DNA from: Hyphomonadaceae bacterium
Lineage (GTDB): Bacteria > Pseudomonadota > Alphaproteobacteria > Caulobacterales > Hyphomonadaceae
Length of the DNA: 36,243 bases
Assembly: GCA_947478925.1 (NCBI GenBank)
Contig: CANJXY010000016.1
Coordinates: forward strand, 1 to 36,243
Direction of reading: 5' to 3'
The notes beneath the pieces were generated by a model that worked only from the letters and a program-made list of their open reading frames with translations, did not search any database and was not told where the DNA came from. A program made the translations under genes and the position numbers. Each line of letters opens with the position of its first letter. Positions within the stretch are counted from its first letter, which is position 1. Positions 1-7,537 of this stretch are shown here, piece by piece.

Positions 1-85
1 CAATGAGGTGCGTGAAACGTGCTTCCCAATCATCGAGGAAGGCGAAATCTTCGCGGAGGGAGGCGGCTTTTTCGGTTACGCTCAT
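1..85 (-). CDS. sufE: SufE family Fe-S assembly protein (N-terminal part only)
   Basis: SufE accepts sulfur from the cysteine desulfurase SufS and passes it to the SUF scaffold in the cytoplasm. Only the first 28 codons are here, because the gene runs off the left edge. The visible residues, starting MSVTEKAASLREDFAFLDDW and followed by EARFTHLI, match the conserved SufE start in which a Leu-Arg-Glu-Asp-Phe-x-Phe-Leu-x-Asp-Trp-Glu-x-Arg pattern precedes the Tyr/His-Leu-Ile helix. The active-site cysteine lies outside the window. The ATG at 85 is the natural start, although no strong Shine-Dalgarno sequence precedes it and the frame stays open upstream. The call rests on N-terminal similarity alone. 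Confidence 0.75.
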   Translation of the reverse strand, partial: MSVTEKAASLREDFAFLDDWEARFTHLI

Positions 86-188
86 GCGCAGGGAGATGGC
101 CCGACGGAGCGCAGAGAGCAAGTGGCCTGCTCGGGTGAACCGGCTACCTGGTACTCGGGTGATCCTAACCGCGCTGGCGCGAGTGGAT

Positions 189-467
189 CTAGGCCATACT
201 GGCGCGGCCAGGGCGGTTGACGCCGCTCTTGACCACGCTGGCGATGCACGCGTCTTCATACCCGCCCATGTTCTCGCAGGGGATGCCGGGGCGGGTGCAT
301 AGACTTTCGGCGTTGCGTCGTGGGCTGACGTAGATCGTCTCCACGTGAGCATGGCGGTCGTAGGTGAAGACACCCTGAAGGAGCGGTCGGGATTGAGCGG
401 AAGCGGCGGCTTCACCATGGCGGCAAGATAACACGGTGCCGCGACAGCCCGTGTCGGCAGTGTGCAA
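189..467 (-). CDS. Small hypothetical protein, possibly frameshifted
   Basis: This 92-codon frame is not a family I recognise. Its C-terminal two thirds look protein-like, with several Cys residues and a segment reading YVSPRRNAESLCTRPGIPC followed by a Gly-Gly-Tyr-Glu-Asp-Ala-Cys stretch. The N-terminus looks poor. An ATG at 418 in another frame begins a more natural N-terminus (MVKPPLPLNPDRSF), so a frameshift near 370-375 would join the two. It may be a real small gene with a sequencing or natural frameshift, a remnant, or a chance ORF. It lies between sufE and a membrane-protein gene on the same strand. Confidence 0.35.
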   Translation of the reverse strand: MHTADTGCRGTVLSCRHGEAAASAQSRPLLQGVFTYDRHAHVETIYVSPRRNAESLCTRPGIPCENMGGYEDACIASVVKSGVNRPGRASMA

Positions 468-479
468 TTGCCAGCGACC

Positions 480-899
480 TCAGTTTCTTGCTGGACGCCA
501 GAGCGGTCCGACGGCCAGAAAAAGCACCGCTACGTTGAAAGCCGCGTTGGACGGATTGACGGACGTGAGTGATCCTGCGCTGTCGAGCACAAACCAGGAC
601 AGAATGCCTGCCAGCACGGTTCGGCGCACTGCTTCAGGTGCAGCGTCGTAAACCCAGGTCGACAGGCACCAGATCGTGACGCCCCAGCCCATCAAAAATC
701 CGCCGGTCAGAGCCGACAAGAACCGGGTGTCGGGAGAGTCGTAGATTGTGGCGCCGTCGAGAGGCCAGCTCAGGAGATCGAGCGTGAAGCGCGCTGGTTC
801 GAGGGTCGGTGCCATGGTCCCCAGAAAGAAAACCGGACCGAATGATCCGATGACGACGGCTGTGAACTTGAGCCACAGCTTGTGGAGTCGACGCGACAT
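480..899 (-). CDS. Small integral membrane protein, unknown function
   Basis: The product is 139 residues with about four hydrophobic segments. The first (about residues 11-29) follows a basic N-terminus, MSRRLHKLWLKF, and others include GFLMGWGVTIWCLSTWV and a C-terminal AFNVAVLFLAVGPLW. The loop after the first helix carries a Thr-Met-Ala-Pro sequence. I chose the ATG at 899 over the one at 929 because AAGAGGAAA lies eight bases upstream of it. The pattern is typical of uncharacterised alphaproteobacterial inner-membrane proteins, and no enzymatic motif is visible. The neighbouring genes on the same strand give no functional clue. Confidence 0.7.
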   Translation of the reverse strand: MSRRLHKLWLKFTAVVIGSFGPVFFLGTMAPTLEPARFTLDLLSWPLDGATIYDSPDTRFLSALTGGFLMGWGVTIWCLSTWVYDAAPEAVRRTVLAGILSWFVLDSAGSLTSVNPSNAAFNVAVLFLAVGPLWRPARN

Positions 900-975
900 C
901 GCTTGCTTTCCTCTTGAGGGGTGGCGCAAGCGTAGAGAAAGCGGGGGCGGCCAAGCAATTACTTGAGAGGTAAGT

Positions 976-1014
976 TCGCCAAAACAAAACCGCCCCGGTG
1001 TGAACCGGGGCGGC
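976..1014 (-). terminator. Rho-independent terminator of the gene at 1038-2084
   Basis: A perfect 10-bp GC-rich stem (CCGCCCCGGT / ACCGGGGCGG, 990-999 and 1004-1013) with a GTGA loop lies 24 bases downstream of the minus-strand stop codon. Read on the minus strand it is followed by TTTTGTTTTGG, a standard U-tract. It separates the exported-protein gene from the membrane-protein gene at 480-899, so those two are probably separate transcripts. Confidence 0.9.
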
Positions 1015-1037
1015 TGTTTCAGATCGGCAAGACGAGC

Positions 1038-2084
1038 CTATTTCGCCAGCGTCGTGACGCAGCCCGCGATGGAGCGGTTCTTGTCGCCGTTGAGGCGGAG
1101 GCCGTAGCGGGCGAGGCAGAAAGCGTGCTCGTAGCGGGTGGCTGTGGCGGAGACGCAGCCGAACATTTCGATCTGCGCCGCTTCAAGGCAGCTGAGCGTG
1201 GTTGGATCTTTCATCGTTGCAGTCACCTGCTCGGCGTTCGACTTGTCAGCGTCGATCGTGTGCATGGCAGCCAGTGTCATCATGCGATTGGCGGTGCCCT
1301 TGAGGTTGGGATCAACCTCAAGCGTGGTCGGCGCGACGGAGACCGGGGAGACGGACGAGAAGGCTTTGCCCGGTGCGCTGACGGCGATGACCGAAACCTT
1401 GTCCCAGAGCGAATTGGCGGCATCCGGCGAGGTGGCGACGGAGGCCAGCATCGCGTTGAGGTCGGGACCGGAGAAGAGCTTCTGCACCGCCTCAGTCACC
1501 GGCTTGTTGGCTTTGGCTGCGACGCGGAGCGAACCGAGCGCAGTTTCGTTTTCCTTGGCGTTCAGGCGCTTCTTGGCCCAGCCGAAGTTCTGCATCGTGT
1601 AGGATTGCTCTTTCACGAAGGCGCCGGCGCTGGAGATGCGGCTCTTGTCGCGCGAGGTTGCGGCGAGAACAGTCTGCAGCGCGTCCTTGCCGCCGCCAAG
1701 GCTGCCTGCATAGCCGAGGTCGCGCTCGAGGCCGAGCATCAGGCGCTCGCGGCCGTAGTAATTGTCGATGTCGCGCACGCCCTTCACGAACTCCGGGTTC
1801 TGGGCGGCGAGGATTGCCGAGTAGGAGAGCCAGGACGAGGACAGCTGGTCCACGTTCGGAGCAGCGAAGGTTTCCAGCGCGTTGTCGACTTCAGCGGCGT
1901 TGCTGAGCTCGTTAACCATGATGTTCGAGACCTGCCCCTGATAGTCGGCATAGGCAGCAGCCGCTTTTGGCAGGATGCGTGCAGGAGCGGCCGGAGCCGC
2001 TGCGTCGGGTGCCTGGGACATGGCGACGGGAGTCCCCAACGCAAGGACTAGGGCGACAGCGTAGAACTTGGTGCGGTTACGCAA
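1038..2084 (-). CDS. Exported protein of unknown function
   Basis: The product is 348 residues with an N-terminal signal peptide (basic MRNRTK, hydrophobic FYAVALVLALGTPVA, likely signal peptidase I cleavage near residue 23-25), then an Ala/Pro-rich segment and a mostly helical body. Four cysteines are confined to the last 60 residues, which suggests disulfides in the periplasm. The start is TTG at 2084, supported by GGAGG six bases upstream. I do not recognise the family and see no catalytic motif. A strong terminator follows the gene, and it diverges from the histidine kinase gene across about 170 bp. Role unknown. Confidence 0.8.
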   Translation of the reverse strand: MRNRTKFYAVALVLALGTPVAMSQAPDAAAPAAPARILPKAAAAYADYQGQVSNIMVNELSNAAEVDNALETFAAPNVDQLSSSWLSYSAILAAQNPEFVKGVRDIDNYYGRERLMLGLERDLGYAGSLGGGKDALQTVLAATSRDKSRISSAGAFVKEQSYTMQNFGWAKKRLNAKENETALGSLRVAAKANKPVTEAVQKLFSGPDLNAMLASVATSPDAANSLWDKVSVIAVSAPGKAFSSVSPVSVAPTTLEVDPNLKGTANRMMTLAAMHTIDADKSNAEQVTATMKDPTTLSCLEAAQIEMFGCVSATATRYEHAFCLARYGLRLNGDKNRSIAGCVTTLAK

Positions 2085-2244
2085 TGGAACCTCCGACTTT
2101 ATCGCTTGTATCGCGGGAACTGTCTGAACCTATCAGAAGCGGCCCGCAATGTGCTTTCAATTTCAGAATGTCGCCGCATTCGTTGATGCGCGGTTAGGAT
2201 GCTCGATGGAACTGCAAGCTTCAAGCAGGCATTTTGACTCGGGG

Positions 2245-2260
2245 AGTGTCAAATGACACT
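2245..2260 (+). promoter_or_regulatory. Inverted repeat over the kinase start codon
   Basis: AGTGTC-AAAT-GACACT is a perfect 6-bp inverted repeat with a 4-base loop. The ATG at 2253 sits in the loop and stem, and the GGGGAG Shine-Dalgarno overlaps the left arm. In mRNA it could form a small hairpin masking the start. In DNA it could be an operator half-site pair. It is short enough to be chance. Confidence 0.3.
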
Positions 2261-3563
2261 TCCCAAGGCTTTGTGGCTTGGACTTTCTGCAGTTGCCGCG
2301 TTCTGGGCCTTTGCTCTGGGCGTGCCAATATGGCTCAGCTCGATGACGTTTGCCTGTTCCATCGCGCCTCCGCTCGTTGGCACATTCATGCGCGGATCGA
2401 CGTCGGCAGCCCAGGCGGTCGAAGTTGAATCGGCTCTCTGGATTGCATTTGCGACGGCCGGCGCGGCGAGCACCGGCGGAGCGACTTCGATTATCGTGAT
2501 CTTCGGCGTCGCGATCGCGGTTGCTTGGATGTCCGGCCGCGCGCGCCTGACCATCGAGATTGCTGGATTTGCACTTGGCGGCGTGCTGATCGCGCTGATT
2601 GCAGGATCGAATGGCGGGTGGATCCTTCGCCCCGACGCGACTATTCTGTCGACCGCGTATGGCCTGAGCGGTCTTGCAATGATCGCTGTGCTGGCTGGAA
2701 CTGCGGTGATGCAGGCGCCGGTCATTGCGCGGCAGAAATCTTCGACGTCAACTGACCGCGCCAAAGAAGCGGAAGCACGGCTGAGGCAGCTCGAGATCGA
2801 CCTGCGGAAAGCAGCGGCTGCGGCGGACGATGCGAAAGCGAAAGCCAATGAAGCGCGCACGCAGCTCGAAGCGCGCACGACATTCTTTGCGCAGACGAGC
2901 CATGAGCTGCGCACGCCGCTGAATGCTATCGTTGGGTTTGCAGAAATGATGCGCGGCGGAATATTCGGTCCGCTATCGGAACGCTATCAGGAATATGCAG
3001 AGCTTATTCATGAAGGCGGGAGAAATCTCACGCTTATTGTTGATGACGTGCTGGATCTCGCGCGGCTGGAAGCGGGCAAGTATGACATCTATGCGGAACC
3101 GGTGAGCCTGACCGATCTTGCGGACGAAGCTGTTCATTTCATGGGCGATGAGGCGGCGCGGAAGTCGATCAAGCTGAGTCGTGTGAGTCAGGACGACGCC
3201 GAAGCGTTCGCCGACTCGAAGGCCGTGCGGCAGATCGCCCTCAACCTGATATCGAATGCGCTGAAATTCACGCCCGCAGGGGGGGCTGTCGATGTCATTG
3301 CGGAAGAAGTTCCTGGCGGGTCGATGCTGATCGTTTCTGATTCAGGCGTAGGGATCAGTCCCGAGGAGCTCCTGAAACTGTCGCGCGCGTTCGAGCAGGG
3401 CGAGGCCGGAAAGAAGCAGAAAGGCGCTGGACTGGGACTTTCGGTAGTGCGGGCGTTCGCGGAACTTCATGGCGGACGGCTCGACATCCAGAGCCGCGAA
3501 GGGGGTGGTTCGCGGATCGGCGTCTTCTTCCCCGCAGAGGCGAGCAACCCAGCGCCGGGCTAG
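2253..3563 (+). CDS. Membrane-bound sensor histidine kinase
   Basis: The product is a 436-residue kinase. Residues 1-155 hold about five or six hydrophobic helices with almost no periplasmic loop, so it probably senses within the membrane. Residues 165-210 form a charged, Ala/Glu/Arg-rich coiled coil. The HisKA domain has the phospho-acceptor His217 in SHELRTPLNAIVGFAEMM. The ATPase domain shows NLISN (331-335), DSGVG (363-367) and GAGLGL (391-396). All key residues are present, so it should be active. No receiver domain is fused and no response regulator gene is nearby, so it is an orphan. The H-box resembles alphaproteobacterial PleC/DivJ-type kinases. The TIR gene follows 134 bp downstream on the same strand and may be co-transcribed. 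Confidence 0.92.
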   Translation: MTLPKALWLGLSAVAAFWAFALGVPIWLSSMTFACSIAPPLVGTFMRGSTSAAQAVEVESALWIAFATAGAASTGGATSIIVIFGVAIAVAWMSGRARLTIEIAGFALGGVLIALIAGSNGGWILRPDATILSTAYGLSGLAMIAVLAGTAVMQAPVIARQKSSTSTDRAKEAEARLRQLEIDLRKAAAAADDAKAKANEARTQLEARTTFFAQTSHELRTPLNAIVGFAEMMRGGIFGPLSERYQEYAELIHEGGRNLTLIVDDVLDLARLEAGKYDIYAEPVSLTDLADEAVHFMGDEAARKSIKLSRVSQDDAEAFADSKAVRQIALNLISNALKFTPAGGAVDVIAEEVPGGSMLIVSDSGVGISPEELLKLSRAFEQGEAGKKQKGAGLGLSVVRAFAELHGGRLDIQSREGGGSRIGVFFPAEASNPAPG

Positions 3564-3697
3564 CTGCAGCGGCTGTTCACCTGTCGAATACGGTCGGCAG
3601 GGAATGATTGGGTCGTAATCTCCATAAACACCATCTCCACAAGTCGATATCCCGCTGCTAGAACAATAGCGGCAGGGGGCGGCCCGGAGGGGCGGCC

Positions 3698-6151
3698 ATG
3701 ACGGATGTTTACGTGGCGTACGCTCGCGAAGACCGCGACCGCCTGCGCTTGATAACTGAAATGCTCAGATTTGAGGGCTGGGACCTCTGGATGGATCCGT
3801 TTGATCTGTCCGATGAGCCATCGCCTGTGGCGGAGCTGAAGCTGGCTTCCGCCCGAGTGATTCTCGCGTTTTGGTCCGATCGTTCGCGGACGTCGGAGGT
3901 TGTCCGGTCAGAAGCCGCGACCGGGCTCTACAAGAACAAGTTGATGCAGTTGCGGATCGATAGTGGCGCGCCGCCGCGTCCGTTCGACCAGGTCGAGTCG
4001 CTGGACTTCGCGCACTGGCGCGGGGATATCGACGATCCGATCTGGCGCCGGCTGATCGCGGGGCTGAAGCATCATGCGGGCGAACCTGCCGGAACACGCG
4101 TCTTGCCGAACACGACTCGCAATGTGATGGCGCCGCCGCTGTCCATGCCGTCCATGCAGCCGCCCTCCCAGACGCAGCCGCGTCAGAACATGGAGCCCCC
4201 GCCGTCGCGACCACAGCAGGTCTACCCGCCGCCGCAACCGGTGTTCCAGGCCGCGCCGCCGGCCGCACCCGTTTATCAGATGCCGCCCGTGCCGCCGCCG
4301 GTCTATCAGATGCCGCAGCAGCCTCCGGCGTATCAAGCGCTACCGCAACAGCCGCAATATCAACCGCAGCCGCCTGCGCCGCCGCCGACGTATCAGATGG
4401 CTGCGCAGCCGATTCAGCGGGCGCCGGCATACGATGTGCCACCTGTCCCACTGCCCCTCCCGCCGCTGGTCCCGCCGCAGGAGCCGCCATGGCGCCGGTC
4501 TGGTGGCGCGGCCGAGTTTGCGGAGGCCCGGAGCGGGTCGGGCAGGTCGGGCGGCGCGATCGGCTATACCGAGACGAAGCGCGGCGGAACGGCGTGGGGC
4601 CCTCTTGCGGCAGCCGCGATCCTGATCGTGTCGGGCGTCGGCCTGTGGTTCGGCGATCCGTTCGGCTGGCGCACAAGCGCGGGGCCAGCTGAATCCGAGC
4701 CGATCGCAATGGCGGCGCGCACGGTGAGCGATGCGCCTGTCGCCAATGGCGAACCGGTGACGACCGTGTTCGAGGATTCCGAAGAGTCGAACTCCAACTG
4801 GACGCGCGTGAACCGCAAGAGCCCGGATGCCTTGCGCGACTATGTGACGGAGTATCCGCGCGCAAGCACGGCGGAAACGGCGCGTTCGCTGTTACGCGTG
4901 ATGGATGCGCAGGCGTGGGTGACGGCAGTGACGGCCGACAACGACGCTGCGTATCAGGCCTACCTCAAACGTTTCCCCGCCGATGGCGTGATGCCGGGCG
5001 CGATGGCGGTCTCTGCGCGCGACAGGCTTGCCTCGCTCGGCAATGAGCGGCGGCAGGCGATCGAGGAAATCCAGCGCGGGCTCACTGCGCTCGATCTTTA
5101 TGGCGGACCGGTCGATGGCAAAGGAGGCGGCACCACGGCGCAGGCCGTGACCAAGTTCGCGAGCGCAAATCGTCGCTCGGCGCCGTCGCTGTTAACGTCA
5201 TCCCCGCGCGAGCTGCGCATGTTCGCGGAAGCCGTACGACGGGCGGGATCGCGTGAGATTGCGAGTGTGGAAGTTGCGGCGGCCAGCGAAGCCGATCTGC
5301 TGCGCGTGGCCCAAGCGCAGGCAAAGGCGAAAGCCGCAAGCCTCGCGGTCGCGACAGTTCCGGCAGGTAACGCGGACTCCCTCGCTATGACCCAGCAGCA
5401 GCGCATCGCAGAAGTGCAGGCGTGGAATGCGGCCGAACAGGCGGGCACGCCCGCTGCGTTCCAGGCTTATCTGGCGGCCTGGCCGAGCGGCCCGAACGTG
5501 GCGGCGGCACGAGCCGCGATCGCCAAGCCGCCAAGGGCCGCGCCCTATAGTCTCGATCTGCTCTCCGCCGATGTGCGGACCGTAGTGGACGCGGCGCGCA
5601 GGGCGCAGGCGATAGCCAACCAGAAAGCAGCGGCCGCGCGGCAGGCTGCAGCGGCGGCCGATGCGCTGACCAATGCGGGCTCGATCACCGGGGCCAACGG
5701 CGACCGCTATGTCGCGCAGATCGCCAATGGCGCGCCGAACGGCGTAGGGTTGCGGGTTCGCGGTGCCGGTGCAAATTCGGGCGACCGCTATCGCGGCGAG
5801 TTGCGCAACGGGCAGAGCGTGGGCGTTGGTGTCTACGAATTCTCTGACAATCCGGGCAATGCCGGGTCACGGGCGCAGCGCTATGAGGGCGAACACTCAG
5901 GCGATGCGGCGAGCGGCTATGGTGTCTTTTACTGGCGCAGCGGCGATAGCCTCGCGGGCAGTGGCGCAGGCGGCGGCGGACAGGCGCGCGGCGTGCTGAG
6001 CTATGACAACGGGCAACGCTATGAAGGCGACATGATCAATGGCCAGCGCGATGGCGTAGGTGTTTTCTGGGCGAGCGACGGAAGTGTCATGCAGGCGGGC
6101 CGCTGGGCGAAAGATGCGATGGCCGAGCCGATGAAAGCGCCTGCCCCATAG
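3698..6151 (+). CDS. TIR - transmembrane - peptidoglycan-binding-like - MORN protein
   Basis: The product is 817 residues in modular order. A TIR domain (about 1-125) starts MTDVYVAYAREDRDRL. A Pro/Gln linker (about 135-265) contains repeated PVYQMP-type units. One membrane helix (about 299-318) follows. Then come Trp repeats (W368, W407), a peptidoglycan-binding-1-like stretch (about 455-490, IQRGLTALDLYGGPVDG then a Thr-Ala-Gln-Ala helix), a third Trp repeat (W576), an Ala-rich helix and three or four MORN units (about 665-805, e.g. GQRYEGDMINGQRDGVGVF). The inferred topology puts TIR inside and the rest in the periplasm. TIR domains either bind partners or cleave NAD+. The usual catalytic Glu position looks shifted (P43/E46), so activity is uncertain. 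GGAGGGG precedes the ATG. Confidence 0.85.
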   Translation: MTDVYVAYAREDRDRLRLITEMLRFEGWDLWMDPFDLSDEPSPVAELKLASARVILAFWSDRSRTSEVVRSEAATGLYKNKLMQLRIDSGAPPRPFDQVESLDFAHWRGDIDDPIWRRLIAGLKHHAGEPAGTRVLPNTTRNVMAPPLSMPSMQPPSQTQPRQNMEPPPSRPQQVYPPPQPVFQAAPPAAPVYQMPPVPPPVYQMPQQPPAYQALPQQPQYQPQPPAPPPTYQMAAQPIQRAPAYDVPPVPLPLPPLVPPQEPPWRRSGGAAEFAEARSGSGRSGGAIGYTETKRGGTAWGPLAAAAILIVSGVGLWFGDPFGWRTSAGPAESEPIAMAARTVSDAPVANGEPVTTVFEDSEESNSNWTRVNRKSPDALRDYVTEYPRASTAETARSLLRVMDAQAWVTAVTADNDAAYQAYLKRFPADGVMPGAMAVSARDRLASLGNERRQAIEEIQRGLTALDLYGGPVDGKGGGTTAQAVTKFASANRRSAPSLLTSSPRELRMFAEAVRRAGSREIASVEVAAASEADLLRVAQAQAKAKAASLAVATVPAGNADSLAMTQQQRIAEVQAWNAAEQAGTPAAFQAYLAAWPSGPNVAAARAAIAKPPRAAPYSLDLLSADVRTVVDAARRAQAIANQKAAAARQAAAAADALTNAGSITGANGDRYVAQIANGAPNGVGLRVRGAGANSGDRYRGELRNGQSVGVGVYEFSDNPGNAGSRAQRYEGEHSGDAASGYGVFYWRSGDSLAGSGAGGGGQARGVLSYDNGQRYEGDMINGQRDGVGVFWASDGSVMQAGRWAKDAMAEPMKAPAP

Positions 6152-6244
6152 CTTAAACGGCCGCTTTGACCGGCCTGTGGGGTTCCGGACGCGCTGGTTT
6201 GGACGCGGGTGGAAGTTCAAGGGGTCGTGGGCAAGGCATGAGCG

Positions 6245-6433
6245 ATGGCCGAGCAGGCCAGATCCCTCAAGGTGTTCGTCTCGTATTCGCGAGCGGACGA
6301 GGGCTTGGCGGACCAGCTGATTCTGGCGTTGGAGGACAAGGGATTCAATCCCATCCTCGACCGCCGCGACATCAGCGGCGAAGCCCTAATTGCTGAGCGG
6401 CAGGCTGAGCAGCGGGTTTCCGTTGGGGCCTGA
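6245..6433 (+). pseudogene. Truncated TIR-domain gene
   Basis: The first 46 residues are a clear TIR start: LKVFVSYSRADEGLADQLI, a helix ending LEDKGFNPIL, then DRRDISG, the usual end of the first half of a TIR domain. After about 6380 the similarity stops and the frame reads 16 unrelated codons to a TGA. At that point the sequence becomes the 3' end of the convergent gene at 6386-7432. The second half of the TIR domain and any effector domain are missing, so this is almost certainly a deletion or rearrangement remnant rather than a small functional protein. It is a different TIR subtype from the gene just upstream, so it is not a simple partial duplication of it. Confidence 0.75.
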
Positions 6434-7432
6434 GAACCCGACCATGCTGGAGAGCCGCGAGACGTCCTGCGTCATGATCGTGCCGAACAGGCGCGTCTTC
6501 GTGCCTTCCGGCAAGCCCTTCATCTTCATCAGAATTGTCTGGCCGAGCTGGCAGAAATTGACGTTGTTCAGGACGTTCGATTGCGCGTCATAACCGCTGT
6601 TCTGCGCGGCGCCGGCAGCCTGCATCAGGCTCATTATCTGCGGATCACCCATCATCGAGAAGAAGGTGGACTGGATCGCGTTGATGTCATTGGCGGTCAT
6701 GGTGGTGGAGACGGTGGGCCCCCGGCGACCAGCGACGGCGAGTTCCACGAAGGAGCGGTTGGCGCGCATGCCGAGATGATAGGCAGGGCCATCGTATCGC
6801 GTGACACGCTCGAAGAAGGCGGGGCCTTGAGCGATTTGTTGGAATCTTTGGCCGGTGCAGCCGCCAATCTCCGCTTCCATCACTTTCAGGGCGTCGCCAA
6901 TTATAGTGACGCCCTCGTCGAAACCACGCGCGCCGGTGCGGCCGATGGCGGGCATCTGTCCCGGCACGAAGGTGACTGACCATAGGTTCAGCGAGCGATA
7001 TAGGTCGTCGCGGTCGCCGCCGGACATCGCGCTGTCGGCGAGTGTGTCGAGCAGGCGGTCGTGTTCGCGCGGGAAGTTGGCGGCGAGGCTGGTCATGAAA
7101 GCCCGACCGTCTGAGTCGGGGAAGGCTTCGGTGGCCAGTGCGGTGCGGGCGTCATCGCGGTCGAGGCCGGCGATGACCTGTTCGATCGGACGGGCGCCGC
7201 CCGAGAAGACGGAACCGAGTGAAGGCATTACGATGGCGGCGCCTGCAGCCAGGACGACGACGCCAGCCGCCAGAGCGATGAACTTGAGATCGATAGCATC
7301 GGGGTTGGCGACAATGGTGCGGACGGCGCCGAGACCGGGCGCGGACATCAGGCTGTCTTGGGATGGACCGTCGAAATCGACACGAGGGCGGGCCGGCGGC
7401 GGGTCGCTCGCGCTGCGTTTTCCGAATGCCAT
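6386..7432 (-). CDS. Single-pass membrane protein, unknown function
   Basis: The product is 348 residues. It has a soluble N-terminus rich in Pro/Arg/Ser, one membrane helix at about residues 52-73 (FIALAAGVVVLAAGAAIV), then a roughly 270-residue domain expected in the periplasm. That domain contains two widely spaced cysteines (GGCTG and NFCQLG) that could form a disulfide. I do not recognise the family. The ATG at 7432 is preferred over the TTG at 7444 because GGGGGAAG precedes it at the right distance. The stop codon falls almost exactly at the junction with the truncated TIR gene, so the C-terminus may itself have been altered by that rearrangement. Confidence 0.75.
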   Translation of the reverse strand: MAFGKRSASDPPPARPRVDFDGPSQDSLMSAPGLGAVRTIVANPDAIDLKFIALAAGVVVLAAGAAIVMPSLGSVFSGGARPIEQVIAGLDRDDARTALATEAFPDSDGRAFMTSLAANFPREHDRLLDTLADSAMSGGDRDDLYRSLNLWSVTFVPGQMPAIGRTGARGFDEGVTIIGDALKVMEAEIGGCTGQRFQQIAQGPAFFERVTRYDGPAYHLGMRANRSFVELAVAGRRGPTVSTTMTANDINAIQSTFFSMMGDPQIMSLMQAAGAAQNSGYDAQSNVLNNVNFCQLGQTILMKMKGLPEGTKTRLFGTIMTQDVSRLSSMVGFSGPNGNPLLSLPLSN

Positions 7433-7494
7433 TGCTTCCCCCAAGAGGCAGCGCCTGGGCGAAAGCTAGCAGGCTCTCATTTCGGGGCGGTTAG

Positions 7495-7524
7495 TCGCGA
7501 CCCGTGAAGTTTCACGGATCGCGA
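7495..7524. repeat. 30-bp near-perfect palindrome
   Basis: Two 14-base arms (TCGCGACCCGTGAA and TTCACGGATCGCGA) flank a 2-base centre with a single mismatch, which becomes a G-U wobble in minus-strand RNA. It lies 14 bp past the stop of the Old Yellow Enzyme gene and 63 bp before the start of the next minus-strand gene, with no T-tract. It could be a terminator stem, or an operator for the downstream gene. Confidence 0.6.
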
Positions 7525-7537
7525 AAGGAATCACGCC

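Noticed and set aside
963-2051. Long plus-strand frame (362 codons) opposite the exported-protein gene
   Set aside because: The minus strand has a signal peptide, a good Shine-Dalgarno and a terminator. The plus frame has Arg/Gly/Val-rich shadow composition and no recognisable domain.
3640-3690. Possible hairpin before the TIR gene
   Set aside because: Only a five-base stem with a long loop and no T-tract, too weak to call.
3765-4865. Minus-strand frame (366 codons) inside the TIR gene
   Set aside because: Arg/Ser/Pro-rich antisense of the Pro/Gln linker; the plus strand carries clear domains.
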